64,000 nt of DNA from Amycolatopsis kentuckyensis (GCF_002155975.1 NZ_MUMI01000023.1:29253-93252), one strand, 5' to 3'. Positions 1 to 8,465 are shown, counted from the first letter of the stretch. The notes: generated by a model not told the origin, from the sequence alone. Made by a program: numbers and translations.

Positions 1-78
1 GCGCACCTGGTCGGTGTCGACGCTGACCCGCTGCGGAAGCGGGCCGAGGTCCGGGGTGCCGCTCACGGTGTCAGACAT
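1..78 (-). CDS. N-terminal fragment of an unidentified protein downstream of valS
   Basis: Only the first 26 codons lie in the window. The fragment starts MSDTVSGTPDLGP and continues past the left edge. Its ATG overlaps the end of the valine-tRNA ligase gene by 8 bases, which suggests translational coupling and a shared transcript. A purine-rich GGTGGAAG lies just upstream of the ATG. The residues visible are too few and too low in information to name a family. Confidence 0.6.
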   Translation of the reverse strand, partial: MSDTVSGTPDLGPLPQRVSVDTDQVR

Positions 79-2584
79 TGGCTTCCACCGCGAAGTCGCC
101 TTCGCGCGTGGTGATGTCCGCGACGACGCCCGCGACCCGGATGTCCGACTGGACGTCCGCGAACCGCGCCAGCAGCTCGGCCGGGCCGGTCACGGTCAGC
201 GCCTCGACGGCGGACCGCATCGACACCTTCGCGTCCGTCTTCGCCCGGCGCACCGCCGCGATCACCTGGCTCGCCAGGGAAAGCAGCTCCGGGTCCCCGT
301 CGGACGCCGGCGCGGCAGGCCAGGCCGCCCGGTGCACCGAACCCTCCTGCCACCACGACCAGACCTCCTCGGTCGCGAACGGCAGGAACGGCGCGAACAG
401 CCGCAGCACCGCCGACACCGCCGTCACCAGCGCGACCTGCGCGGACTCCGCTCCCGCAGGACCGCTGTCGCCGTACGCGCGGCCCTTCACCAGCTCGACG
501 TAGTCGTCGCAGAACGTCCAGAAGAACGTCTCGGTCACCTGCAGGGCCCGGGCGTAGTCCAAGGCCTCCAGCGCCGCGGTCGCCGAAGAGACGACCTCCG
601 AAAGCGACGCCAGCAGTGCCCGGTCCAGCGGCTCGGTGACCACTGCGTCAGGCGAAGGCACGCCCAGACCGAGCACGAACCGGCTCGCGTTGAGCAGCTT
701 CGTTGCCAGCCGCCGCCCGACCTTCATCTGGCCTTCGTCCACCGCCGTGTCGACGCCCGGGCGCGCACTCGCCGCCCAGTACCGGACCGCGTCCGAGCCG
801 AAGCGCTCCAGCAGGTCCACCGGGGTCGTCACGTTGCCCTTGGACTTCGACATCTTCTTGCGGTCCGGGTCGAGCACCCAGCCCGAGATCGACGTCTCCC
901 GCCACGGCAGCACGCCGTGCTCCAGCTCCGCGCGCACCGCCGTCGAGAACAGCCAGGTGCGGATGATCTCGTGCGCCTGCGGCCGCAGGTCCATCGGGAA
1001 GACGCGCGCGAACAGGTCGTCGTCGACGCTCCACCGGCCGGCGATCTGCGGGGTGAGCGACGACGTCGCCCACGTGTCCATCACGTCCGGATCGGCCACG
1101 AACCCGCCCGGCACCCCACGCTGTTCCGGCGTGAACCCCGGCGGGACGTCGCTGCTCGGATCCACCGGCAGGGTGTCCGGCAGCAGGCGCGCGTCGTAGT
1201 CCGGTTCGCCGTTCGCGTCGAGCCGGTACCACAGCGGGATCGGCACGCCGAAGAACCGCTGCCGGCTGATCAGCCAGTCCCCGGCCAGGTTCTCCACCCA
1301 CGACGAGTACCGGACGCGCATGTGCTTCGGCACCCAGTTCAGCTCTTCGCCGCGGGCCAGCATCTTCTCCCGGAAGGCGGCGTCGTTCCCGCCGTTGCGC
1401 AGGTACCACTGCCGGCTGGCGACGATCTCCAGGGGCTTGTCGCCCTTTTCGTAGAACTTCACCGAGTGCGTGATCGGCCGCGGTTCCCCGCGCAGGGCCC
1501 CGGCTTCCCGCAGCAGCCGCACCATGATCTCGCGTCCCGTGTGGACGGTCTTGCCCACCAGCGGAGCGTAGGCGTCCGAAGGCACTCCGGACGGCGCGTC
1601 CGGCAGGAACCGGCCGTCGCGGCCCAGCACCACCCGGGTCGCCAGCCGCAGCTCCCGCCACCACGTGACGTCGGTGGTGTCGCCGAACGTGCACACCATC
1701 GCGATCCCGCGGCCCTTCTCGGGGTCCGCGAGGTGGTGCGCCACCACGGGCACCTCGACGCCGAACACCGGCGTCCGCACGGTTTTCCCGAAGAGCGGCT
1801 GGAACCGTTCGTCATCGGGGTGCGCCACCAGGGCGACGCACGCGGGCAGCAGCTCCGGCCGGGTCGTCGCGATCACGACGTCGGCGCCGTCCGGCCCGGT
1901 GAACGCGAGGTCGTGGAACGCGCCCGGGCGCTCGCGGTCCTCCAGCTCGGCCTGGGCGACGGCGGTGCGGAACGTAACGTCCCAGAGCGTCGGCGCTTCG
2001 GCCTGGTACGCCTCACCGCGCTCGAGGTTGCGCAGGAACGCGCGCTGCGAGATCAGCCGCGTCTCACGCCCGATCGTCTGGTACGTCGTCGTCCAGTCGA
2101 CCGACAGCCCGAGCTGCCGCCACTGCTGCTCGAAGACCTTTTCGTCGGTCACGGTCAGGGACTCGCACAGCTCGACGAAGTTCCGCCGCGACACCGCGAC
2201 GACGTCCTTGCCCGGCTTCTCCGGCGGCCGGAACTCCGGGTCGTACGGCAGCGACGGCTCGCAGCGGACGCCGAAGTGGTTCTGCACCCGGCGTTCGGTC
2301 GGCAGGCCGTTGTCGTCCCACCCCATCGGGTAGAACACCTCGGCCCCGCGCATCCGCTTGAACCGCGCGAGCACGTCGGTGTGGGTGTAGGAGAAGACGT
2401 GCCCGATGTGCAGCGACCCGCTGACGGTCAGCGGCGGGGTGTCGATCGAGTAGACCTGGTCCCGCGTCTTGGTGCGGTCGAAGTGGTAGGCGCCGGTGGA
2501 CTCCCATACGGGTACCCACTTGGCCTCCAGACCGTCGACACCGACCTTGTCCGGGACTCTCGGGCGCTCGGATGGGCTGCTCAT
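71..2584 (-). CDS. valS: valine--tRNA ligase, archaeal-type
   Basis: Class I aminoacyl-tRNA synthetase that charges tRNA-Val with valine in the cytoplasm. The 837-residue protein has the HIGH signature at residues 59-62 and KMSKS near residue 575. The CP1 editing domain lies between them and contains TTRPELLPACVALVAHPDD. An anticodon-binding helical domain follows, and the C-terminus is short, without the long tail coiled coil of many bacterial enzymes. The segment GWDDNGLPTERRVQ after the HIGH domain is characteristic of the archaeal-like ValS group; the common bacterial form has PGTDHAGIATQ there. The ATG at 2584 is the first credible start. The gene runs tail to head into the fragment at the left edge. 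Function is secure; subgroup assignment is from memory of the family. Confidence 0.95.
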   Translation of the reverse strand: MSSPSERPRVPDKVGVDGLEAKWVPVWESTGAYHFDRTKTRDQVYSIDTPPLTVSGSLHIGHVFSYTHTDVLARFKRMRGAEVFYPMGWDDNGLPTERRVQNHFGVRCEPSLPYDPEFRPPEKPGKDVVAVSRRNFVELCESLTVTDEKVFEQQWRQLGLSVDWTTTYQTIGRETRLISQRAFLRNLERGEAYQAEAPTLWDVTFRTAVAQAELEDRERPGAFHDLAFTGPDGADVVIATTRPELLPACVALVAHPDDERFQPLFGKTVRTPVFGVEVPVVAHHLADPEKGRGIAMVCTFGDTTDVTWWRELRLATRVVLGRDGRFLPDAPSGVPSDAYAPLVGKTVHTGREIMVRLLREAGALRGEPRPITHSVKFYEKGDKPLEIVASRQWYLRNGGNDAAFREKMLARGEELNWVPKHMRVRYSSWVENLAGDWLISRQRFFGVPIPLWYRLDANGEPDYDARLLPDTLPVDPSSDVPPGFTPEQRGVPGGFVADPDVMDTWATSSLTPQIAGRWSVDDDLFARVFPMDLRPQAHEIIRTWLFSTAVRAELEHGVLPWRETSISGWVLDPDRKKMSKSKGNVTTPVDLLERFGSDAVRYWAASARPGVDTAVDEGQMKVGRRLATKLLNASRFVLGLGVPSPDAVVTEPLDRALLASLSEVVSSATAALEALDYARALQVTETFFWTFCDDYVELVKGRAYGDSGPAGAESAQVALVTAVSAVLRLFAPFLPFATEEVWSWWQEGSVHRAAWPAAPASDGDPELLSLASQVIAAVRRAKTDAKVSMRSAVEALTVTGPAELLARFADVQSDIRVAGVVADITTREGDFAVEANV

Positions 2585-2593
2585 GAAGCAACT

Positions 2594-3847
2594 CTAAGCG
2601 GCGGCGGAACCGGTTTTCGCCTCGGTCGGCAGGTCGCGCATGTGCCGCAGCGGTGAGCAGACCACCCACAGCACGGCCGCCGCCTCACCGATCACCGCCA
2701 CCCACATCGCGCCGCGCAGCCCGAGTCCTTCGCCGAGCCCGCCGCCCAGCAGGCCGCCGAGCGGGATGACGCCCCAGACGACGAACCGCACGCTGGCGTT
2801 CATCCGGCCGAGCAGCCGGTCCGGGCAGATCGCCTGGCGGTAGGAGACCGAGGCGACGTTGTAGATGATGATCCCGAACCAGCCGAGGGCCGCGCCGAAC
2901 CCGGCGAGCCCGAGGCGCCAGTCCGGTGCCGCGAGCGGGAACATCAGGTGTCCGGGCATGGTGCACAGCGGGACCAGCCAGATCGATCGCGCCTGGCCGA
3001 TCCGCCGGGTCAGCGCGCCCGCGCAGAGCGCGCCGACGATCCCGCCGGCCCCGCCGACCGCCAGCAGCGCACCGACCGCGGCGGGCGGCAGCCCCACCGT
3101 CCGCGTCAGGAACAGCACCTGCACGGCCAGGAACGCGCCACCGAAGAAGTTCGCCGTCGCCGTCGTGCCCACCGTCGCCCGCAGCGGCCTGTCGGAGAAG
3201 ACGAACCGCAGCCCTTCGGCCATCTGCGGGAGCAGGCGGGTGTGGCGGTCGTGCTCCGGCTCGGGCTCGACCGCGCGGATGCGCAGCAGGAACAGGGCCG
3301 ACGTCAGGTAGCCGAGGCTGGTGAGCAGGATCGTGTTCGCCGCGGTCACCAGCTGGACCAGCACGCCGGCGGCGCTCGGCCCGGCGATCTGCGCGGTCGA
3401 CTGGACGGCCTGCAGTTTCGCGTTGCCCTCCAGCAGGTGTTCCCGCCCCACGAGCGAAGGCAGGTACGACTGGTAGGCGACGTCGAAGAACACCGTGGCG
3501 ATGCCCACGAACAGCACGACCACCAGCAGGTGGACGAGGGTCAGCAGGCCGGCCCACCACGCGAGCGGCACGGTGAGCAGCAGCGCGAAGCGGGTGAAGT
3601 CGGCGGTGAGCATGACCCGGCGGCGGCTGAGCCGGTCCACCCACACCCCGGCGGGTAACCCGATCAGCAGGAACGCCAGGGTCTCGGCCGCGGTCAGCAG
3701 GCCCATCTGGAACGGCGTCGCGGCCAAGGTCACCGCCGCGAGCAGCGGGATGGCCGTGTACCCGACGGCGGTGCCGAGCTGGCTCGCCGCGTCGCCGGCC
3801 CACAGCCGCCTGAAGTCTGCGTGGAAGAACAGTGACCCCCTGAACAT
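2594..3847 (-). CDS. MFS transporter, multidrug/siderophore efflux type
   Basis: Membrane exporter of the major facilitator superfamily, about 417 residues, with roughly twelve hydrophobic segments. It has the loop 2-3 motif (GVWVDRLSRRRVM, near residue 70) typical of proton-driven drug or siderophore exporters. The first reading-frame start is a GTG at 3853, but an ATG at 3847 (MFRGSLFFHADFRRLW) lies exactly where a transcript from the predicted promoter would begin, so a leaderless message is likely. It is divergent from an ArsR-like regulator and shares a palindromic operator with it, so that protein probably represses it. Substrate cannot be told from sequence. It stops 9 bases before valS on the same strand and may be read through into valS. 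Confidence 0.88.
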   Translation of the reverse strand: MFRGSLFFHADFRRLWAGDAASQLGTAVGYTAIPLLAAVTLAATPFQMGLLTAAETLAFLLIGLPAGVWVDRLSRRRVMLTADFTRFALLLTVPLAWWAGLLTLVHLLVVVLFVGIATVFFDVAYQSYLPSLVGREHLLEGNAKLQAVQSTAQIAGPSAAGVLVQLVTAANTILLTSLGYLTSALFLLRIRAVEPEPEHDRHTRLLPQMAEGLRFVFSDRPLRATVGTTATANFFGGAFLAVQVLFLTRTVGLPPAAVGALLAVGGAGGIVGALCAGALTRRIGQARSIWLVPLCTMPGHLMFPLAAPDWRLGLAGFGAALGWFGIIIYNVASVSYRQAICPDRLLGRMNASVRFVVWGVIPLGGLLGGGLGEGLGLRGAMWVAVIGEAAAVLWVVCSPLRHMRDLPTEAKTGSAAA

Positions 3848-3854
3848 GCGCACG

Positions 3855-3884
3855 AGTCTGACGGGAGTGATTGGAAAGTGTCAA
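3855..3884 (-). promoter_or_regulatory. predicted promoter of the MFS transporter gene
   Basis: On the minus strand TTGACA occupies 3884-3879, a consensus -35. The weak -10 CAGACT occupies 3860-3855, with 18 bases between. The predicted transcript start falls at or within a few bases of the ATG at 3847, implying a leaderless mRNA. The -35 sits inside the palindromic operator. Confidence 0.5.
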
Positions 3885-3889
3885 TCACT
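3866..3889. promoter_or_regulatory. palindromic operator between MFS transporter and ArsR-like regulator
   Basis: Perfect inverted repeat AGTGATTG (3866-3873) and CAATCACT (3882-3889) with an 8-base spacer, lying between the two divergent starts. It overlaps the TTGACA -35 hexamer of the minus-strand promoter, so a bound dimer would block transporter transcription. Inferred to be the binding site of the adjacent winged-helix protein. Confidence 0.7.
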
Positions 3890-3910
3890 GTTCGCTCTAA
3901 GCTGTCCCGC

Positions 3911-4414
3911 GTGCTCCCCGAGAAACGACGTGCCGCGACCGAAGCCGAGGCCGCCGCGCTGGCCTCCGGAATACGGCTGCGGATCATCCGGTTGACCTTC
4001 TCGGAGGCGCTGACGAACAAGGAGCTCGCCGAACGGCTGGGCCGGGATCCGGCGACGACGCTGCACCACGTGCGCAAGCTCGTCGAGACCGGCTTCCTCG
4101 CCGCGCAGCCGCCGCGCCGCGGGGCCCGGGGTGCCAAGGAAATTCCGTATCTTTCGACGGGGCTTTCGTGGACACTCGACTCATGCGGTGACAAGGGCGT
4201 GGAACAGGCGGTTCTCGAGGCTTATCTGGCCGAGATCGCCGAGACCGGATTCGAGGGCGTGCACCAGTCGCGCCTGGTCGTCCAGGTGGCCCCCGAGGAG
4301 CGGGCGGAGCTGGAAACGCGGCTCAACGCCCTGCTCGAGGAGTTCCGCGCGCGCCCCCGCCGTCCCGGCGCGGAGCGCACCGCGATCTACCTCGCCACCT
4401 ATCCCAGCACGTAA
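3911..4414 (+). CDS. ArsR-like winged helix-turn-helix regulator
   Basis: DNA-binding regulator of about 167 residues. Its N-terminal half is a winged helix typical of ArsR-like proteins (LTNKELAERLGRDPATTLHHVRKLVETGFL). The C-terminal half is helical, rich in Glu and Arg, probably dimerising. No metal-binding cysteine pair is seen, so it is not an ArsR/SmtB metal sensor in the strict sense. A GTG at 3878 would extend it by 11 residues, but that codon lies inside the operator. The GTG at 3911 is preferred: TAAGCT at 3898-3903 ends 7 bases before it and looks like the -10 of a leaderless transcript. Likely represses the divergent MFS gene and itself. Confidence 0.82.
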   Translation: MLPEKRRAATEAEAAALASGIRLRIIRLTFSEALTNKELAERLGRDPATTLHHVRKLVETGFLAAQPPRRGARGAKEIPYLSTGLSWTLDSCGDKGVEQAVLEAYLAEIAETGFEGVHQSRLVVQVAPEERAELETRLNALLEEFRARPRRPGAERTAIYLATYPST

Positions 4415-4456
4415 AAGTTCGGTTCCCGCGGCGAATCGTGGGAACATGGAGGCACG

Positions 4457-5905
4457 ATGACAGAACTGACACACACCGAAGACCACGACGACGACCTGTA
4501 CGACGGCGACCCGTCGACAGGCGAAATGGAGCTCGAGGACCGGGCGTCGCTGCGCCGGGTCAGGGGACTGTCCACGGAGCTGGACGACGTCACCGAGGTC
4601 GAGTACCGGCAACTGCGGCTCGAGCGCGTCGTGCTGGTCGGCGTGTGGACCGAGGGCACGGCCCTGCAGTCCGAGGCGTCGCTGGCCGAGCTGGCGCGCC
4701 TGGCCGAGACGGCGGGCTCGGAGGTCCTCGAAGGCCTCATCCAGCGGCGGACCAAGCCGGACCCGGCCACCTACATCGGCTCGGGCAAGGTGCGGGAGCT
4801 GCGGGACATCGTCTCCTCCACCGGCGCCGACACCGTGATCTGCGACGGCGAGCTCTCACCGGGCCAGCTGCGGCAGCTCGAGGAGAAGGTCAAGGTCAAG
4901 GTGATCGACCGGACCGCCCTGATCCTCGACATCTTCGCCCAGCACGCCCGGTCCAAGGAGGGCAAGGCGCAGGTCGAGCTGGCCCAGCTGCAGTACCTGA
5001 TCCCGCGGCTGCGCGGGTGGGGTGCGTCGCTGTCCCGGCAGGCCGGTGGCCGCGCCGGTGGCGCGAACGGCGGCGTGGGCCTGCGCGGTCCCGGTGAGAC
5101 CAAGCTCGAGACCGACCGGCGGCGGATCAACAAGCGCGTGGCGAAGCTGCGCCGGGAGATCGCGGCCATGGACACCATCCGCGAGACCAAGCGCGGGCGG
5201 CGGCTGGCCAACGAGGTGCCCAGCGTGGCGATCGTCGGCTACACCAACGCCGGCAAGTCGAGCCTGCTCAACGCGCTGACCGGGGCCGGGGTGCTGGTGG
5301 AGGACGCGCTGTTCGCCACCCTCGACCCGACCACCCGGCGCGCGCAGACGCCGGACGGCCGCGGCTACACGCTGACCGACACCGTCGGGTTCGTGCGGCA
5401 CCTGCCGCACCAGCTGGTGGACGCGTTCCGTTCGACGCTGGAGGAGGCCGCCGACGCGGACCTGCTCGTGCACGTGGTGGACGGGTCCGACCCGGCACCC
5501 GAAGAGCAGGTCAGCGCGGTGCGCGAGGTGCTCGGCGAGATCACGCGCAAGCGCAAGGAGCCGCTCCCGCCGGAGCTGCTGGTGATCAACAAGACCGACG
5601 CGTCCGACGAGGTCAGCCTGGCCCGCCTGCGGCACGCGCTGGCCGGGTCGGTCCAGGTCTCGGCCCGGACCGGGGCGGGCATCCCGGAGCTCGTCGAGGT
5701 GATCGCCGACCGCCTGCCGCGGCCGGAGGTCACGGTCGAGGTCCTCGTGCCCTACTCGCGCGGCGAGCTGGTCGCGCGGGCGCACGCGGACGGCGAGGTC
5801 CTCGAAGAGGAGCACGCCGAGGAGGGCACGCGCCTGCTGGTGCGGGTCCGCCCGGACTTCGCGGCGGCTTTGCGCGAGTACGAGACCAACTCGACCAGGG
5901 CCTGA
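4457..5905 (+). CDS. hflX: GTPase HflX
   Basis: Ribosome-associated GTPase that splits stalled or hibernating 70S ribosomes. The 482-residue protein has an acidic N-terminal extension (residues 1-50), the HflX glycine-rich N-terminal domain with the conserved stretch GRAGGANGGVGLRGPGETKL, and then a G domain. G1 is GYTNAGKSS at 260-268, G3 is DTVGF at 308-312 and G4 is NKTD at 378-381. The ATG is preceded by GGAGG at 4448-4452. The long N-terminal extension and RGD/GPGETKLE linker are usual in actinobacteria. In mycobacteria hflX lies a few genes from lexA, the same neighbourhood as here. A 14-bp hairpin follows the stop. Confidence 0.96.
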   Translation: MTELTHTEDHDDDLYDGDPSTGEMELEDRASLRRVRGLSTELDDVTEVEYRQLRLERVVLVGVWTEGTALQSEASLAELARLAETAGSEVLEGLIQRRTKPDPATYIGSGKVRELRDIVSSTGADTVICDGELSPGQLRQLEEKVKVKVIDRTALILDIFAQHARSKEGKAQVELAQLQYLIPRLRGWGASLSRQAGGRAGGANGGVGLRGPGETKLETDRRRINKRVAKLRREIAAMDTIRETKRGRRLANEVPSVAIVGYTNAGKSSLLNALTGAGVLVEDALFATLDPTTRRAQTPDGRGYTLTDTVGFVRHLPHQLVDAFRSTLEEAADADLLVHVVDGSDPAPEEQVSAVREVLGEITRKRKEPLPPELLVINKTDASDEVSLARLRHALAGSVQVSARTGAGIPELVEVIADRLPRPEVTVEVLVPYSRGELVARAHADGEVLEEEHAEEGTRLLVRVRPDFAAALREYETNSTRA

Positions 5906-5910
5906 CACGT

Positions 5911-5949
5911 CTCCGTAGTGTGCGGCTGAAGGAGTCGCACACTACGGAG
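5911..5949 (+). terminator. perfect hairpin after hflX, overlapping the next ribosome binding site
   Basis: CTCCGTAGTGTGCG (5911-5924) and its exact reverse complement (5936-5949) flank an 11-base loop, 5 bases after the hflX stop. No U-tract follows, as is common in actinobacterial terminators. The right arm ends in GGAG, which is also part of the GGAGGT Shine-Dalgarno of the next gene, so the hairpin could also mask that site. Confidence 0.7.
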
Positions 5950-5957
5950 GTGGCTGG

Positions 5958-6959
5958 GTGCGCTGGGTTGTCGCGTTGGTCTTCTTGGCCGTGTTCGGCG
6001 GGTCGGTGCCCGCTTCGGCGGCCGAGGCGCCCCAGCCGTTGTGCACGATGAAGGACTCCCGGATCGGCGAGCTGTCCGGCCTGGTCTCGGACGGGTCGAA
6101 GCTGTACGCGATCAACGACGGCGGCAGCAAGGTCCAGGTGTTCGTGCTGGGCCGCGACTGCAAGGTGCAGAAGGTCCTCACGGACAAGACGGACCCGTTC
6201 GACGTCGAGGACCTGGCCCGCACGCCCGACGGGACGCTGTGGCTGTCCGACACCGGCGACAACCAGAAGGGCCGGCTGACGGTCGCCCTGCTGGAGATGA
6301 ACCCGCAGGGCAAGGTGACGCTGCACCGGCTCCGGTACCCGGACGGCCAGCACGACACCGAAGCGCTGATCATGGACAAGGCGGGCACGCCGTACCTGAT
6401 CACCAAGGACATCCTCGGCGAGGCTCGCGTGTACCGGCCTTCAGGGCCGCTGGCGAGCCCGGGCCCGACCACCTTGGAGAAGGTGGGCACGGTGAAGATC
6501 GCGTCGACGGACACCCAGGGCGGCCCGGTGGGGTCGATCGGCTCGGTCCTGGTGACGGGCGGCGCTTCGACGGCCGACGGAACGGCGGTGGCCTTGCGGA
6601 CGTACACGGACGCGTATGTGTACGCGGCTCCGGACGGCGACGTGCTGGCGGCGCTGCAGCGCAACCCGGTGCGGATCCCGTTGCCGGGGGAGAAGCAGGG
6701 CGAGGCGATCGCGTTCGACCCCGACGGGACGCTGATTTCGGGAAGCGAAGGCGTGGGCCAGCCCCTCCGCACGGTCCCGGGCGCGGCGGCACTGGCCGCT
6801 TCGGCCGCGCCATCGTCGGACGGAACACCGGCTTCGAGCGCCGCCGGCGAAGCACCGGACGGCGGCGGAGTGCCGGTCCTGCCGGCGGCGGGTATCGCGG
6901 TGGCTGTGGTGGGCCTGGGCTGGTTCGGGTTCAGCAGGGTGCGCCGCCGCCGAGGCTGA
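5958..6959 (+). CDS. secreted beta-propeller-like protein with C-terminal membrane anchor
   Basis: 333-residue envelope protein of unknown role. It has an N-terminal signal peptide (about residues 1-22, ending ASAAEA). The body carries repeated strand-turn motifs (DLARTPDGTLWLSDTGDNQKG, EALIMDKAGTPYLITKD, EAIAFDPDGTLISGSEG) that suggest a beta-propeller. An Ala/Ser/Gly-rich linker follows, then one hydrophobic segment near residues 303-325 and a basic RRRR end, giving a surface protein tethered to the membrane. Start is GTG 5958 with GGAGGT at 5946-5951. No catalytic residues are recognised. A decayed copy of its linker and anchor follows downstream. Confidence 0.82.
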   Translation: MRWVVALVFLAVFGGSVPASAAEAPQPLCTMKDSRIGELSGLVSDGSKLYAINDGGSKVQVFVLGRDCKVQKVLTDKTDPFDVEDLARTPDGTLWLSDTGDNQKGRLTVALLEMNPQGKVTLHRLRYPDGQHDTEALIMDKAGTPYLITKDILGEARVYRPSGPLASPGPTTLEKVGTVKIASTDTQGGPVGSIGSVLVTGGASTADGTAVALRTYTDAYVYAAPDGDVLAALQRNPVRIPLPGEKQGEAIAFDPDGTLISGSEGVGQPLRTVPGAAALAASAAPSSDGTPASSAAGEAPDGGGVPVLPAAGIAVAVVGLGWFGFSRVRRRRG

Positions 6960-7191
6960 GCGCCCGCCCGCCTGCTCGACTCTCACTGGCTGCTCGACTC
7001 GCCCGCGCTCGCTTGTGGGCCAGCCGCCTGCTCGATTCCGCCGCGCGCCTACCGCTGCTGGACTCCGCCCGCGCTCGCTCGTGGGCTGGCCGCCTACTCG
7101 ATTGCGCCCGCGCCAGCCCGTGGACCGGCCGCCAGCTCGATCCGGCCGTCTCTACCCACTGCCCGAGGCCGCGGCTTCACAGCGACGGGCC
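6960..7191 (+). repeat. degenerate GC-rich direct repeats between the propeller gene and its truncated copy
   Basis: This stretch contains no credible gene. It holds at least three diverged copies of a roughly 46-base unit (6996-7042, 7061-7108 and about 7101-7146). The units share a core of GCCCGCGCTCGCTCGTGG followed by a GGCCGCC...CTCGAT tail. The copies differ at many positions, so the array is old. It separates the propeller gene from a partial duplicate of its 3-prime end, suggesting a local duplication followed by decay. Confidence 0.6.
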
Positions 7192-7449
7192 GTGAGCCAG
7201 CCCCTCCGCACGGTGCGGGGCGCGGCGGCAGTGGCCGCGCAGTCCGGCGCACCGGCGGAGGGAACGACCTCGACCGGCACGAGCGCGTCGTCCGGCTCGG
7301 CGGAGGACGGGTCCGGGCTTCCCGTCCTGCCTACCGCCGGGATCACGTTCGCGGTGGTCGGTCTCGGCTGGTTCGGCTCCCCACGGCCGAAGATCATCCG
7401 ATCAGGTGAACCTCCCGGGCCGTGCGATAGCCCGGAAGCGACCTCCTAG
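7192..7449 (+). pseudogene. truncated duplicate of the C-terminus of the upstream propeller protein
   Basis: The frame from GTG 7192 reads VSQPLRTVRGAAAVAA and later GLPVLPTAGITFAVVGLGWFG. The intact neighbour reads GVGQPLRTVPGAAALAA and VPVLPAAGIAVAVVGLGWFG. Only the linker and membrane anchor are present; signal peptide and propeller are missing, and the sequence after the anchor is unrelated. No ribosome binding site is seen. It is read as a remnant of a tandem duplication, not an expressed gene. Its stop codon overlaps that of lexA in a shared CTAG. Confidence 0.65.
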
Positions 7450-8171
7450 AGACGTCGCAGAACCGCGACGACCTTGCCGAGCACCGTGGCGTCGTCGCCG
7501 GGGATCGGCTCGTACGCCTCGTTGTGCGGCATCAGCCAGATGTGGCCGCCCTTGCGCTTGAACGTCTTGACCGTGGCCTCGCCGTCGATCATCGCCGCGA
7601 CGATCTCGCCGTTGTCCGCGTCCGGCTGCTGCCGGACCACGACCCAGTCGCCGTCGGTGATGGCCGCGTCGATCATCGAGTCACCGGTGACCTTCAGCAG
7701 GAACAGCTCGCCCTCGCCGACGATCTCCCGCGGCAGCGGGAACACGTCCTCGATGGCCTGCTCGGCCAGCACCGGGCCACCGGCGGCGATCCGGCCGACC
7801 AGCGGCACGTACGCCGCCTTCGGCATGACCGGCTGCTGGTCCATCTCGATGCCCATGGGGTTGTCGTCGGTCGCCGAGAGCACGCCGACCGCGCGCGGGC
7901 GGTTCGCGTCCCGGCGCAGGTAGCCCTTGCGCTGCAGCGCGCGCAGCTGGTGCGAGACCGACGACGTCGAGGTCAGCCCGACCGCCTCGCCGATTTCGCG
8001 GACGCTCGGCGGGTAGCCGAACCGGCTCACCCACGAGCGGATCACGTCGAGCACCTGCTGCTGGCGGACGGTGAGGGTCTCGTCCACGTCGTACACCTCG
8101 GGCATGGCGTGCACCTTGCCCGAGCCGCCGGGGGACCCACTGGTCCTGCCCGCCTTGTTCTCCTTCGCCAC
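7446..8171 (-). CDS. lexA: SOS repressor LexA
   Basis: Repressor of the DNA-damage response and self-cleaving protease activated by RecA filaments. From GTG 8171 the protein has 241 residues. The N-terminal winged helix (about 32-95) includes [17 protein letters not shown]. The cleavage site is Ala130-Gly131 (RIAAGGP), the catalytic Ser165 lies in VTGDSMID and the catalytic Lys202 in ATVKTFKRK. The start was chosen because GGGAGG lies 7 bases upstream and because the longer reading frame upstream has no conserved content. A Gly/Ser/Lys-rich N-terminal extension of about 22 residues precedes the usual [12 protein letters not shown] start. Two SOS boxes upstream indicate autorepression. Confidence 0.97.
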   Translation of the reverse strand: MAKENKAGRTSGSPGGSGKVHAMPEVYDVDETLTVRQQQVLDVIRSWVSRFGYPPSVREIGEAVGLTSTSSVSHQLRALQRKGYLRRDANRPRAVGVLSATDDNPMGIEMDQQPVMPKAAYVPLVGRIAAGGPVLAEQAIEDVFPLPREIVGEGELFLLKVTGDSMIDAAITDGDWVVVRQQPDADNGEIVAAMIDGEATVKTFKRKGGHIWLMPHNEAYEPIPGDDATVLGKVVAVLRRL

Positions 8172-8305
8172 TGCGTCGCCTCCCAGACGTTCGCTGCACG
8201 TATCTGCGCGCCGGCCGCCGCCCGCGGGGTGCGGGCAGCCTCGCCGGGCGGCATCTGCCCGGCAGATGCCCTGGTCACCGACGTTAGCCCCCGGGCACGA
8301 CGATT

Positions 8306-8321
8306 TCAAACATCTGTTCGA
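8306..8321. promoter_or_regulatory. SOS box 1 (LexA operator), lexA-proximal
   Basis: TCAAAC-ATCT-GTTCGA matches the actinobacterial/Gram-positive LexA operator TCGAAC-N4-GTTCGA at 11 of 12 informative positions. It lies 134 bases upstream of the lexA start, in the region between lexA and the divergent LysM gene. Confidence 0.85.
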
Positions 8322-8385
8322 TCGACACGCCGTGTCCGCTCGATTTTGTCGGTGGCAGGTGGTAGACCTTCGCACGGGCGTTCGA

Positions 8386-8401
8386 TAGAACGCCTGTTCG
8401 A
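8386..8401. promoter_or_regulatory. SOS box 2 (LexA operator), LysM-gene-proximal
   Basis: TAGAAC-GCCT-GTTCGA matches the LexA operator consensus at 10 of 12 informative positions. It lies 64 bases before the start of the LysM-domain gene and 80 bases from the first box, consistent with separate control of the two divergent genes. Confidence 0.82.
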
Positions 8402-8465
8402 CCTTGATCCACGGGCCGCCCCCGGTCCGGGAAACGGGCGGACACAGGGTTTCGAGGAGGTTCGG

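Noticed and set aside
14..2656. Long plus-strand open frame over valS
   Set aside because: Arg-rich translation typical of an antisense shadow; valS on the minus strand has all synthetase motifs.
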